Below are positions 1-8,305 of a DNA stretch of 64,000 nucleotides, piece by piece (within the stretch, counting starts at the first letter, position 1; the number at the start of each line of letters is the position of its first letter). Where the stretch lies: assembly GCF_030694575.1 (NCBI RefSeq), contig NZ_JAUYUS010000123.1, forward strand, positions 16,920 to 80,919. Direction: 5' to 3'. The stretch is from Parvibaculum sp. (GTDB taxonomy: Bacteria; Pseudomonadota; Alphaproteobacteria; Parvibaculales; Parvibaculaceae). Under the pieces are notes generated by a model. That model saw nothing but the letters and a program-made list of their open reading frames with translations. It was not told where the DNA came from and ran no database searches. Both the position numbers and the translations under genes were made by a program.

Positions 1-813
1 GGGCGAGGGGGCGAGGACGACGAAGCGGGCGCCGTGGCGATCGCAGGCGAGCTTCAGCGCGGCGGAGAGCTGGCCGCCGGCGCGGTAGAGCAGGCTCGCG
101 GGATTGGCGGCATTGCGCTCCGAGGTCAGTTCGGCAAGGTCCAGCGTGCCCGCCACCTCGTAGCCAAGATAGGGCTCCGACTCGAGCACCTGGGCGGCTT
201 CGAGAGTGTTCTCTTTCGAGCCAATGAGCAGCACCGGCGCGGTCCAGCTTCCGTACCGCTTCAGGACATGTCTCATCGCGATACGTGCCGTCGGCACAAG
301 GATGAGGGCCCAGAGCCATGCCTGGAGCATCCAGAGACGCGAGAAATAGTCCTTGGTCAGGTATTGCAGGAAGCCGTCGACGAGCGCGACAAGGGCGATG
401 CCTTTCACGATTTCCTTCGCTTCCGCCCAGAAGGGGGTGCGCTTCGAATAATGGCCCTTGGCGGCCCACCAGAGGATCGGAAGCATCAGCAGGAAACCGA
501 TGCGGATGAGGCGGCTGGTCAGCTCGCCGGCCTCCAAGGCCCCGAATTCCGTATTCAAAACCTGCACATTGATGCCGAATGCGATCGACCCGGCGATCGC
601 CTGCGCCACCGCCAGCGCGCCCAGGTCGCCGACCAGCAGCATGAAACGGTCGGCCAGCGGGGTGAGGCGAGTGCCCGTGCCCGTTTCCTCGCGATAGGTG
701 GCCTCAAGGCCGGCGACGCCCGCCGCCGGGACGGGGGTCCCGGTTTCAAAGGCCGAAATCTGCTTTTCCAGTACGCTCACGATGCCCACGCTGCTTGTAT
801 CCGAATGCGACAA
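1..813 (-). CDS. Undecaprenyl-phosphate hexose phosphotransferase, WbaP-like (N-terminal part, runs off the window)
   Basis: The minus strand stays open from about position 813 to base 1 and is cut by the window edge; 271 codons are visible. The product has several hydrophobic segments, then the stretch YFSRLWMLQAWLWALILVPT and a Rossmann-like segment VLLIGSKENTLEAAQVL, then LESEPYLGYEVAG. This is the N-terminal membrane and nucleotide-binding-like part of WbaP/exopolysaccharide polyprenyl glycosylphosphotransferases. Members of the family transfer hexose-1-phosphate from a UDP-sugar to undecaprenyl phosphate at the inner membrane. The catalytic C-terminal domain is outside the window. The start is uncertain: in-frame candidates are TTG at 813, GTG at 789 and GTG at 780, none with a strong Shine-Dalgarno sequence and no ATG nearby. 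The gene diverges from galT, which would supply UDP-galactose. Sugar specificity cannot be read from this part. Confidence 0.72.
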   Translation of the reverse strand, partial: MSHSDTSSVGIVSVLEKQISAFETGTPVPAAGVAGLEATYREETGTGTRLTPLADRFMLLVGDLGALAVAQAIAGSIAFGINVQVLNTEFGALEAGELTSRLIRIGFLLMLPILWWAAKGHYSKRTPFWAEAKEIVKGIALVALVDGFLQYLTKDYFSRLWMLQAWLWALILVPTARIAMRHVLKRYGSWTAPVLLIGSKENTLEAAQVLESEPYLGYEVAGTLDLAELTSERNAANPASLLYRAGGQLSAALKLACDRHGARFVVLAPSP

Positions 814-933
814 CTGGTTCGTGAGAGCGCAAAGGGCGCGCCAATACGGACTGTCCCGTTCCGGTTCTTGCGGGCGTGGTTAAGAATTGGTGAGCGCGGC
901 TATAGTGGTGCCGGGCAAACAGGGGAGGCCGAT

Positions 934-1983
934 CTGTACACGCTGAGGGAACACCGTCTGCCGGGCGGCCGGGACCTGCTGCTCTACGGCCGCGCCGTTC
1001 ATGACGAGGCACCCGGCCTGGCGCTCCCGGCGGAGCCGTCCGGCGCGGAGCCTCATCTGCGGTGGCACCCGCTGCAGGGCGAATGGGTCGCCTATGCGGG
1101 GGCGCGGCAGGCGCGGACCTTCCTGCCGGAGGCGGCCGCCTGTCCGCTCTGCCCGGCGAAGGAAGGACGGCTGGGCGAAATTCCCTTTACCGGGTTCGAG
1201 GTGGCCGTGTTCGAGAACAGGTTTCCGGCCTTGGCCGCGGCCTCCGCCGCGCCGGTGCTGGCGAGCGTCGAAACGGCACCGGCGGCGGGGCGCTGCGAAG
1301 TCGTCGTCTTCTCCGCCGATCATACCGGCGGGCTCGGCAGTTTTTCGCTCGACCGGCTGGCGCTGTTGATCGAGGTCTGGGGCGCGCGGGTCGAGGCGCT
1401 CGGCAAGACCTATCCCTACATCCTTCCCTTCGAGAACCGGGGCGAGGAGATCGGCGTCACGCTGCATCATCCGCATGGGCAGATCTATGCCTTTCCCTTC
1501 GTGCCCGTGCGTGCCGCCCGCGCGGCCGGCGCGCAGGCGGAAGCGCCTGTCGTCGCGCGGCTGATCGAGACCGCCGACTCTGCGCTCGTGCTCGACGATG
1601 ACGGCGAGGCGCTGGCATTGGTACCGCCCTTCGCGATGTATCCCTATGAGACCTGGATCGTGCCGCGCCGGCGGGTGCCCGGTCCCGCGGCGCTTCGCCC
1701 GTCCGAGATCGAGGCGATGGCGCGCCTGCTTCGCCGCGGCGTGCGCCGCCTCGACGGACTTTTCGGCAGGCCGATGCCCTATATCCTCATCGTCCAGACG
1801 GCGCCGCGCGGCTTCGAAAACAGTTTCCACATGACGATCGAAATCCGTCCCTTCCTTCGCGACGCGAACAAGCTCAAATACCTGGCGGGCGTCGAGCAGG
1901 GCTCCGGCGTCTTTCTCGTCGATGTGCCGCCGGAGCTTGCGGCGGAGCGGCTGCGGGCGGTTTCGCCGGGCGGTGAGGCGTGA
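934..1983 (+). CDS. galT: Galactose-1-phosphate uridylyltransferase
   Basis: The enzyme exchanges UMP between UDP-glucose and galactose-1-phosphate in the Leloir pathway. The sequence shows the CPLC zinc-type pair at residues 70-73, the active-site motif HHPHGQ at 178-183 with nucleophile His181, and a C-terminal NSFHMTIEIRPF segment. From position 934 the length is 349 aa, normal for GalT. The frame is open much further upstream, but that part reads as non-coding. The only start placed correctly after a strong Shine-Dalgarno sequence (AGGGGAGG, 921-928) is a CTG at 934; no ATG, GTG or TTG lies between it and TTG at 868. The CTG start is therefore my best call, not a certainty. The stop overlaps the galK start, so the two are translationally coupled. 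Confidence 0.9.
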   Translation: MYTLREHRLPGGRDLLLYGRAVHDEAPGLALPAEPSGAEPHLRWHPLQGEWVAYAGARQARTFLPEAAACPLCPAKEGRLGEIPFTGFEVAVFENRFPALAAASAAPVLASVETAPAAGRCEVVVFSADHTGGLGSFSLDRLALLIEVWGARVEALGKTYPYILPFENRGEEIGVTLHHPHGQIYAFPFVPVRAARAAGAQAEAPVVARLIETADSALVLDDDGEALALVPPFAMYPYETWIVPRRRVPGPAALRPSEIEAMARLLRRGVRRLDGLFGRPMPYILIVQTAPRGFENSFHMTIEIRPFLRDANKLKYLAGVEQGSGVFLVDVPPELAAERLRAVSPGGEA

Positions 1984-3029
1984 GGGAAATCTTCAGCGGG
2001 ATATTCGGCCGCGACGCGGTGGCGGAAGCCTCGGCGCCCGGCCGCGTCAATCTCATCGGCGACCACACGGATTATGCGGAGGGCTTCTGCCTGCCGATGC
2101 CGCTCGCGCTCGAAACGCGTGTGGCGATGGCGCCCGCGCCGGCTTTCCGCGCGCATAGTCTCGATCTCGACGAGACGGCGCCGTTCGATCCCGCCGCGAC
2201 CGCGCGTGGCGACTGGACGGATTATATCGCGGGTCCGCTTGCCGAACTCCTGCAGGCGGGTTTCGCCATTCCGCCCGTCGAGGTGCTGGTCAGTTCCGAC
2301 GTGCCGCAAGGGGCGGGCGTCTCGTCTTCGGCCGCGCTCGAGGTCGCCACGTTGCGCGCGGCGCTGATGCTGACCGGCGCCCATCTGCCGGACGTGGAAG
2401 TGGCGCGGCTCGCGCAATCCGCCGAGAACGCCTATTGCGGCGTCCAATGCGGCATTCTCGACCAGATGGCGAGCGCCGTGGGCCGTCCGGGTCAGGCACT
2501 GCTTCTCGATTGCCGGAGCAACGATACGCGCCTCGTGCCGGTCCCGCCTGAATTTCATTTCGCCGTCATACATTGCGGCGAGGCCCGGCGGCTTGTCGAT
2601 GGCGCTTATAACGAACGCCGCCGTTCGGTCGAGGAGGCCGCGCGGCTCCTCGGTATCGCTTCGCTGCGCGATGCAGTCCCGGCCGATCTTGCCGCGCTTT
2701 CCGATCCGCTGATTCTCAAGCGCGCGCGTCACGTCGTCGGTGAGAATGCGCGGGTAACGGCTGCCGTGGCGGCGCTCGAAATGCGCGACCTGCGCGGCTT
2801 CGGCTCCTTGATGACGGAGAGCCATCGTTCGCTTGCGGAGGATTTCGAGGTATCGACGCCGGCACTCGACCGTCTGGTCCGGGACGCGCTCGATGCCGGT
2901 GCGTTCGGCGCGCGGCTCACCGGCGCCGGTTTCGGCGGATGTATTGTCGCGCTGCTGCCGGCCGGACGGGAGGTGTGGTGGAAACGGGTTGCCGCGGGCA
3001 ATCCCGCTGCCTGGCTCGTACAGGCCTGA
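1980..3029 (+). CDS. galK: Galactokinase (GHMP kinase family)
   Basis: Phosphorylates galactose to galactose-1-phosphate, the substrate of the preceding GalT. All three GHMP motifs are visible in 349 aa: the sugar-binding signature GRVNLIGDHTDY at 21-32 (Asp28 where the family usually has Glu), the ATP loop PQGAGVSSSAAL at 109-120, and LTGAGFGGC near the C terminus. The catalytic Asp161 lies in GILDQMAS. Translation begins at GTG 1980, which overlaps the galT TGA, so both genes are probably expressed from one message. It is convergent with the PAP2-DUF368 gene with only 6 bp between stops and no visible terminator. Confidence 0.95.
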   Translation: MREIFSGIFGRDAVAEASAPGRVNLIGDHTDYAEGFCLPMPLALETRVAMAPAPAFRAHSLDLDETAPFDPAATARGDWTDYIAGPLAELLQAGFAIPPVEVLVSSDVPQGAGVSSSAALEVATLRAALMLTGAHLPDVEVARLAQSAENAYCGVQCGILDQMASAVGRPGQALLLDCRSNDTRLVPVPPEFHFAVIHCGEARRLVDGAYNERRRSVEEAARLLGIASLRDAVPADLAALSDPLILKRARHVVGENARVTAAVAALEMRDLRGFGSLMTESHRSLAEDFEVSTPALDRLVRDALDAGAFGARLTGAGFGGCIVALLPAGREVWWKRVAAGNPAAWLVQA

Positions 3030-3035
3030 CGGAGA

Positions 3036-4739
3036 TCAGCCGGCGGCCGTCCCGTTCTCTTCCGCATGCTGCGCCAGCCGGTCGAGAAGCCTGTAGAGGA
3101 AAGCGCCCGCGAAGATCGCCGCGATGCCCAGCGCCACGGTGAGGTCGACATTCATCGGGACATAGGGATGCGCCGCGACGAGGCGCGCCTTCTCGCCGAT
3201 TATTTCGTACTCGCGATCCTTGAACGGCCACACGGCAAGCAGCGAGCCGCCAAGCACGCCGATCACCGTCAGCAGCGTCTTCTGGTAGAAGCGGTCAAGC
3301 AGCCACGAGATGGCGCGCGAAAAAGTAAGGGCGCCGACAACGACACCGGTCCCAAGCGGCAGCAGGAAGCCGAGGTCCAGCCGGCCGAGCGCGTCGATGG
3401 CATCGGTATATTTGCCGAGGATCAGCAGCACGAAAGAGCCCGAAATGCCCGGCACCAGCATGGCGGCGACCGCGACCATGCCGCACAGGAAAATGAACCA
3501 CGCGGCGTCCGGCGTCTTCACCGGGACAAGGATGGCTGCGAACAGACCGAAGCAGATGCCGAGCGCGATCCATGCCCAGCTTCCAGGGCCGCGTATGTCG
3601 ACATGCGAGAGCAGGCCCACGATGGAGGCTGCGATCAGTCCGAAAAAGAAGCCGAAGGTCACTTCGGGAAACTCCGCGACCAGCAGCGACAGCGGCACGA
3701 TACGGCTGAAGATGATGAGCGAAAGCACCACGCCGATACCGAGCGGCAAAACGAACATGAAGTCGATGTGGCGCGCGGCGGCGAGGAATTGCCGGCGCAT
3801 GAGAAGGTTCAGCATTTCCTTGTCGATATGGGCGATGGCGCCGATCAGGCGTTTGTAGATGCCGAGAATGAGTGCCATCGTGCCGCCGCTGACACCCGGT
3901 ACAAGGTCGGCGGCGCCCACGCACATGCCGCGCAAGACCTGCCGCGTCGGATTGGGATTGTCGTGGCCCTCGGGGCTCAACTCCGCGACGAAGCGTTGCC
4001 AGTGCGAGATCGTCCAGTCGGTCGGTCGCAGCGCCGCCCGGTATATCCACCATGCGACCGGCGTACCACTGGTTAGTGCCAGCGCCAGTATCGCGATTGC
4101 GCCGCCGCCGATCAGGGCATCTGTCGGCCAATGCGCACCCGCTGCTATGGGCGGCAGCACGCACAGGAGAGCAAGCGCGGCGCCTGCCAGGCCGAGACGC
4201 CATGTGAAGCCGCGCCACCAGAGAACCGCCAGAACGATCGTCGCGGTCATCCAGTTGTCGGCCGAGCTGGAGGCGGATCCTTCTCCTGCCATCGACCAGG
4301 GCACCAGCGCCTTGATCGAATGATAGCTGTCGAGAGCAAGAGAGGGAGAGGGGCGCGAATAGGCGACAAGCTCCTGCAGCACGACCGCTGCGAGCACCAG
4401 GATCGCGGTGAGGACCGCGAATGCGGCACCGTGCCGGAAGCGCGCAAGGTCCGCGCGTCCGATGAAATAGAAATAGACCGCGAGAATCGTCACCAGCAGG
4501 AAGGGACCGAATTGCCGTCCGCCCGTCAACGCCCAGAAGACGGCAATGCGCTCGTCCCGCGCGACTGTGCCGTTGATGGCCCGGAAGACTGCAACATCGA
4601 AGATGTCCCAGTAGCCCCGCGTCGGCTGAAAGAGCCATGATGCGACGAGAAGAAGAGCGGCGGCGGTCCAGCCCAGAAGCGGTTTCCACTGCCATTCCTT
4701 CGACAGGGGAAAGTCGCTCAGGTTCTTGTTTGGCGCCAT
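3036..4739 (-). CDS. Fusion membrane protein: PAP2-like phosphatase domain + DUF368 (PopT-type undecaprenyl-phosphate translocase)
   Basis: A 567-aa polytopic membrane protein. Residues about 20-225 resemble PAP2 lipid phosphatases: YSRP at 127-130, and GAHWPTD at 201-207 with His203 and Asp207. Residues about 265-560 are DUF368, with GAADLVPGVSGGTMALILG near 275-293 and a second VPGISGSFVLLILGKY copy, the two halves of that family. DUF368/PopT proteins have been identified as polyprenyl-phosphate translocases; PAP2 members include undecaprenyl-pyrophosphate phosphatases. A fusion could dephosphorylate C55-PP outside and return C55-P inside. However, the PAP2 site is degraded: the first Lys is Gln, the PSGH motif reads SADN (159-162), and the SR of motif 3 is PP. 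Start ATG 4739 was chosen because GGAG precedes it and the upstream extension looks untranslated. Confidence 0.85.
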   Translation of the reverse strand: MAPNKNLSDFPLSKEWQWKPLLGWTAAALLLVASWLFQPTRGYWDIFDVAVFRAINGTVARDERIAVFWALTGGRQFGPFLLVTILAVYFYFIGRADLARFRHGAAFAVLTAILVLAAVVLQELVAYSRPSPSLALDSYHSIKALVPWSMAGEGSASSSADNWMTATIVLAVLWWRGFTWRLGLAGAALALLCVLPPIAAGAHWPTDALIGGGAIAILALALTSGTPVAWWIYRAALRPTDWTISHWQRFVAELSPEGHDNPNPTRQVLRGMCVGAADLVPGVSGGTMALILGIYKRLIGAIAHIDKEMLNLLMRRQFLAAARHIDFMFVLPLGIGVVLSLIIFSRIVPLSLLVAEFPEVTFGFFFGLIAASIVGLLSHVDIRGPGSWAWIALGICFGLFAAILVPVKTPDAAWFIFLCGMVAVAAMLVPGISGSFVLLILGKYTDAIDALGRLDLGFLLPLGTGVVVGALTFSRAISWLLDRFYQKTLLTVIGVLGGSLLAVWPFKDREYEIIGEKARLVAAHPYVPMNVDLTVALGIAAIFAGAFLYRLLDRLAQHAEENGTAAG

Positions 4740-4812
4740 GCGTCGTCTCCGGTGGGAGGAATCACGCGATTCTATATTCGCGGGCCGGAAATGACACCGA
4801 AATCGGCTTGCG

Positions 4813-6126
4813 TCACCGGTAGGCGGGCAGCCGGTCGCCATGCGCCTCGATCAGGTCGTCGACGAGCGCCCATATCTGGTCGAGCGAAAGTTCCGCCGCC
4901 GTGTGCGGGTCCATCATGGCGGCATGGTAGATATGTTCGCGCTTGCCGGTGGCGATGGCTTCCATCGTCAGCGATTGCACATTGATGTTGGTCTGCATCA
5001 TGGCGGCGAGATGCGGCGGCAGTGCGCCCACCCGCGTCGGCGTCACGCCGTTCGCATCGACGAGGCAGGGTACCTCCACGCAGGCGCCCGCCGGCAAATT
5101 GTCGATGAGGCCGTTATTGGCGACATTGCCGTTGATGACGGTCGGTTTGCCCGACACGACCGCGCGCATGATCTTTGCGCCGTACTCGCCGGAGAACTTC
5201 ACCTCCAGCCGGTTCGCCGACACGAGTTCGCGCTCCTGCGCTTCCCAGGCCGCGATCTGCTCCTCGCAGCGGCGGATATATTCGTCGAGCGGAATGTTGA
5301 ACTTCTCTATCAGGTCGGGCCGGTCGCGCTTGATGAACCACGGCACATATTCGGCGAAGTGCTCGCTCGATTCGGTTACGAAATAACCGGTCCGGCGGAG
5401 GATTTCGTAGCGCACCTTGTTCCAGCCCGGTTCCTCGTCCCTCGCCGCGATTTCCTTCAGCTTCGGATAAAGGTCTTCGCGCGTGCCGTCCTCGCGTTCG
5501 CGTTCGAACTTCGTATAGAAGGCCATGTGGTTGATGCCGGCGCATTGGTAACGCAGCGACTTGTAATCGACATCGAGGTCCTTCGAGAGTTCGTAGGCCG
5601 TGCCCTGTACCGAGTGGCAGAGGCCGACATGGTCTATGTCGGGCGCCAGCCGGTTCAGCGCCCAGCAGTTGATCGCCATCGGATTCACATATTGCAGCAT
5701 CAGCGCCTTCGGGCAGAGCTCGCGCATGTCCTTCGCGATATCGAGCAGCACGGGCACGGTGCGCAGCCCGCGCATGATGCCGCCAACGCCGAGCGTGTCG
5801 GCGATGGTCTGGCGCAGGCCGTATTTCTTCGGAATTTCAAAGTCGGTGACGGTGCCGGGCTTGTAGCCCGCGACCTGGATCATCACGATCACGAAGTCGG
5901 CGCCCGTCAGCGCCTCGCGCCGGTCGGTCGTCGCCGTGATCGCCGGGGAGACGGAGAGCGCATCGGCGATTTTCCCTGCCACGATGGCGGAGGTTTTCAG
6001 CCGCGCCTCGTCGATGTCGTGGAGAGCGATTTCGCAATCCGCGAACATCTCGTTCAGCAGGATGTCGCCCACCAGATTTTTCATGAAGACGGTGCTGCCC
6101 GCGCCGATCATGCAGACTTTGGTCAT
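4813..6126 (-). CDS. melA: GH4 family alpha-galactosidase (MelA-like)
   Basis: Glycoside hydrolase family 4 enzymes use NAD+ and a divalent metal to cleave alpha-glycosides by an oxidation-elimination route. The 437-aa product starts with the Rossmann segment KVCMIGAGSTVF, and carries QYVNPM with Asn149, GLCHSVQGT with the metal ligand Cys170, and GINHMAFY with His200. Family members can be alpha-galactosidases or alpha-glucosidases; the galactose neighbours favour the former. Start ATG 6126 follows AAGGGGAA. It diverges from the GH42 gene across 97 bp. The product lacks a signal peptide, so the substrate must be imported, and no transporter is encoded next to it. Confidence 0.88.
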   Translation of the reverse strand: MTKVCMIGAGSTVFMKNLVGDILLNEMFADCEIALHDIDEARLKTSAIVAGKIADALSVSPAITATTDRREALTGADFVIVMIQVAGYKPGTVTDFEIPKKYGLRQTIADTLGVGGIMRGLRTVPVLLDIAKDMRELCPKALMLQYVNPMAINCWALNRLAPDIDHVGLCHSVQGTAYELSKDLDVDYKSLRYQCAGINHMAFYTKFEREREDGTREDLYPKLKEIAARDEEPGWNKVRYEILRRTGYFVTESSEHFAEYVPWFIKRDRPDLIEKFNIPLDEYIRRCEEQIAAWEAQERELVSANRLEVKFSGEYGAKIMRAVVSGKPTVINGNVANNGLIDNLPAGACVEVPCLVDANGVTPTRVGALPPHLAAMMQTNINVQSLTMEAIATGKREHIYHAAMMDPHTAAELSLDQIWALVDDLIEAHGDRLPAYR

Positions 6127-6166
6127 GTCGTTTCCCCTTTTTGGCGGGGCCAGCATTGGACATGAG

Positions 6167-6186
6167 GGGCGCTCTTGCAAGCGCCC
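6167..6186. promoter_or_regulatory. Inverted repeat in the divergent melA / GH42 promoter region
   Basis: GGGCGCT and AGCGCCC face each other around a six-base centre, and the overlapping CTTGCAAG is itself a perfect palindrome. It lies in the only 97-bp gap between two divergent galactosidase genes, so a LacI- or GntR-type operator is plausible. No regulator gene lies adjacent, so the assignment rests on symmetry and position only. Confidence 0.35.
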
Positions 6187-6223
6187 GCATTTCCGGCAAT
6201 CTGGCGGGAGAGAGGGAGGAACC

Positions 6224-8206
6224 ATGCCGCAAGCCCAAGGCCCCACCGACGTCTCCATCGGCGTCTGCTACTACCCCGAGCACTGGCCGGAGGCCATGTG
6301 GGCGGAGGATGCGCGGCACATGCGCGAGGCGGGCATCTCCCGCGTCCGCATCGGCGAATTCGCCTGGTCGCGGCTGGAGCCGGAACCTGGAACCTGCGAT
6401 TTTGCCTGGCTCGGCCGAGCGCTCGACACGCTGCATGGCGAGGGGCTTCAGGTCATCCTCGGCACGCCGACGGCGACGCCGCCCAAGTGGCTGGTCGATT
6501 CGATGCCCGACATGCTGCCGGTGGACAGGCATGGGCGGCCGCGCGGCTTCGCGTCGCGCCGTCACTACTGTTTTTCCCATGCGGGCTACCGGCGCGAATG
6601 CGCGCGCATCGTCAGGGCGCTGGCGGAGGCGTTCGGGCAGCATCCCGCCGTCGTCGCCTGGCAGACCGACAATGAGTATGGCTGCCACGATACGGTGCTT
6701 TCCTATTCCGACGAGGCGAGGCTCGGCTTCCGCCACTGGCTGAGAGATCGCTACGGTTCGGTCGCCGCGCTCAACGAGGCATGGGGCAACGTCTTCTGGA
6801 GCATGGAATACCGGAGCTTCGAGGAGATCGACCTGCCGGCAGGCACCGTCACGGAGGCGAACCCCGCGCACCGGACGGATTTCCACCGCTACTCGTCGGA
6901 CCAGGTCGCGGCCTTCAACCGCGTGCAGACGGACATCCTCCGCGCGCTGTCGCCCGGCCGCGACATTCTCCACAACTTCATGACCTTCTTCCTCGACTTC
7001 GACCACTTCGAGGTGATGAAGGATCTCGATATTGCGACGTGGGATTCCTATCCGCTGGGCAGTCTCGACGTCTTCCCGGGCGATGCCGCCTACAAGGCCG
7101 CCTTCATGCGCACGGGCGATCCCGACCTGCAGGCCTTCCATCACGATCTCTATCGCGGTGCCGGGCGGGGCCGCTTCTGGGTGATGGAGCAGCAGCCCGG
7201 CCCGGTGAACTGGGCACAATACAACACCGACGCGCTGCCCGGTCTCGTCCGCCTCTGGGGCATGGAGGGCTTCGCGCATGGCGCGGAAACGATCTCCTAT
7301 TTCCGCTGGCGGCAGGCGCCCTTCGCACAGGAGCAGTTTCACGCCGGGCTCAACCTGCCGAACGGCGAGCCGGACCGCGCCTTTCACGAGGTGAAACAGC
7401 TCTCGGCGGACCTGGCCGCGCTCGGCCCGCTCGGCGCGCCTATATCAGCCCGCGTGGCGCTCATCTTTTCCTACGAGGCGGCGTGGTTCCTGCGCGTGCA
7501 GCCGCAGGGCCGCAATTTTTCATACGTGGAGCAGGTTTTTGCGATGTATCGCTCGCTCCGCCGTCTCGGGCTCGATGTCGATGTGGTCGGTCCCGACGCC
7601 GATGTGAGCGGCTATGCGCTTGTCCTCGTTCCCTCCATGCCGCATGTGCCGGACCGTCTTGCCGCGTCGCTCGCCGCCTGCGAAGGAACCCTCCTCGTCG
7701 CCGCGCGCAGCGGCAGCCGCACCGCCGCTCACCGGATCCCCGATAACCTCGCGCCGGGCATCCTTGCCGGCCTTCTCGGCATCAAGGTGACGCGCGCCGA
7801 GAGCTTCCGGGCCTACGGCGCCGTCTCCGTCCGCTATGACAACGAGGCGCACCGGTTCGACCGGTGGCGGGAATTTGTCGTGCCCGCCTCCGGCACCGAG
7901 GTTCTGGCGGAAACGGAGGACGGGCATCCCGCGCTCACCCGCAAGGCCCGCGCGCATTACCTCGCCGGCTGGCCGGACGATGCCTTCCTCGACCGTCTCG
8001 TCGAGCGTCTTGCCCGCGAGGCGGGGCTTGCCGTTCTCGACCTGCCGGCCGGCCTGCGCACGCGGCGGCGGGGGCCTTACCGCTTCGTATTCAACTACGG
8101 GCCAGTGCCTGCCGACATCTCGCCTCATTTCCCGGCTAGGGAAGTCGTGCTCGGGCAGCCGCTGCTCGACGTCGGCGGCGTCGCGGTTCTGCATACGGAC
8201 GTTTAG
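6224..8206 (+). CDS. GH42 beta-galactosidase
   Basis: Cytoplasmic family 42 glycoside hydrolase of 660 aa that removes beta-linked galactose. The N-terminal TIM barrel starts at about residue 10 with IGVCYYPEHWPEAMW. The acid/base is Glu151 in WQTDNEYGCHD and the nucleophile is Glu322 in FWVMEQQPGPVNW. The trimerisation and C-terminal domains fill 380-660. ATG 6224 is set by a clear AGGGAGGA 3 bp upstream; the longer open frame reaches back into melA and is not used. It diverges from melA, and both feed free galactose to GalK-GalT. Confidence 0.93.
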   Translation: MPQAQGPTDVSIGVCYYPEHWPEAMWAEDARHMREAGISRVRIGEFAWSRLEPEPGTCDFAWLGRALDTLHGEGLQVILGTPTATPPKWLVDSMPDMLPVDRHGRPRGFASRRHYCFSHAGYRRECARIVRALAEAFGQHPAVVAWQTDNEYGCHDTVLSYSDEARLGFRHWLRDRYGSVAALNEAWGNVFWSMEYRSFEEIDLPAGTVTEANPAHRTDFHRYSSDQVAAFNRVQTDILRALSPGRDILHNFMTFFLDFDHFEVMKDLDIATWDSYPLGSLDVFPGDAAYKAAFMRTGDPDLQAFHHDLYRGAGRGRFWVMEQQPGPVNWAQYNTDALPGLVRLWGMEGFAHGAETISYFRWRQAPFAQEQFHAGLNLPNGEPDRAFHEVKQLSADLAALGPLGAPISARVALIFSYEAAWFLRVQPQGRNFSYVEQVFAMYRSLRRLGLDVDVVGPDADVSGYALVLVPSMPHVPDRLAASLAACEGTLLVAARSGSRTAAHRIPDNLAPGILAGLLGIKVTRAESFRAYGAVSVRYDNEAHRFDRWREFVVPASGTEVLAETEDGHPALTRKARAHYLAGWPDDAFLDRLVERLAREAGLAVLDLPAGLRTRRRGPYRFVFNYGPVPADISPHFPAREVVLGQPLLDVGGVAVLHTDV

Positions 8207-8305
8207 GGCGAACGGTTAACGGATTAACGATGGGAGGAAGCTATCTGCGATTTTTTTCCGGAGCGTGATAGCGTCCTGCCCATGTCATCCGTTGGAGTGC
8301 GTTCG

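Noticed and set aside
34..933. Long upstream part of the galT open frame
   Set aside because: It overlaps the WbaP-like gene on the other strand, which has family motifs; the upstream part has non-coding composition.
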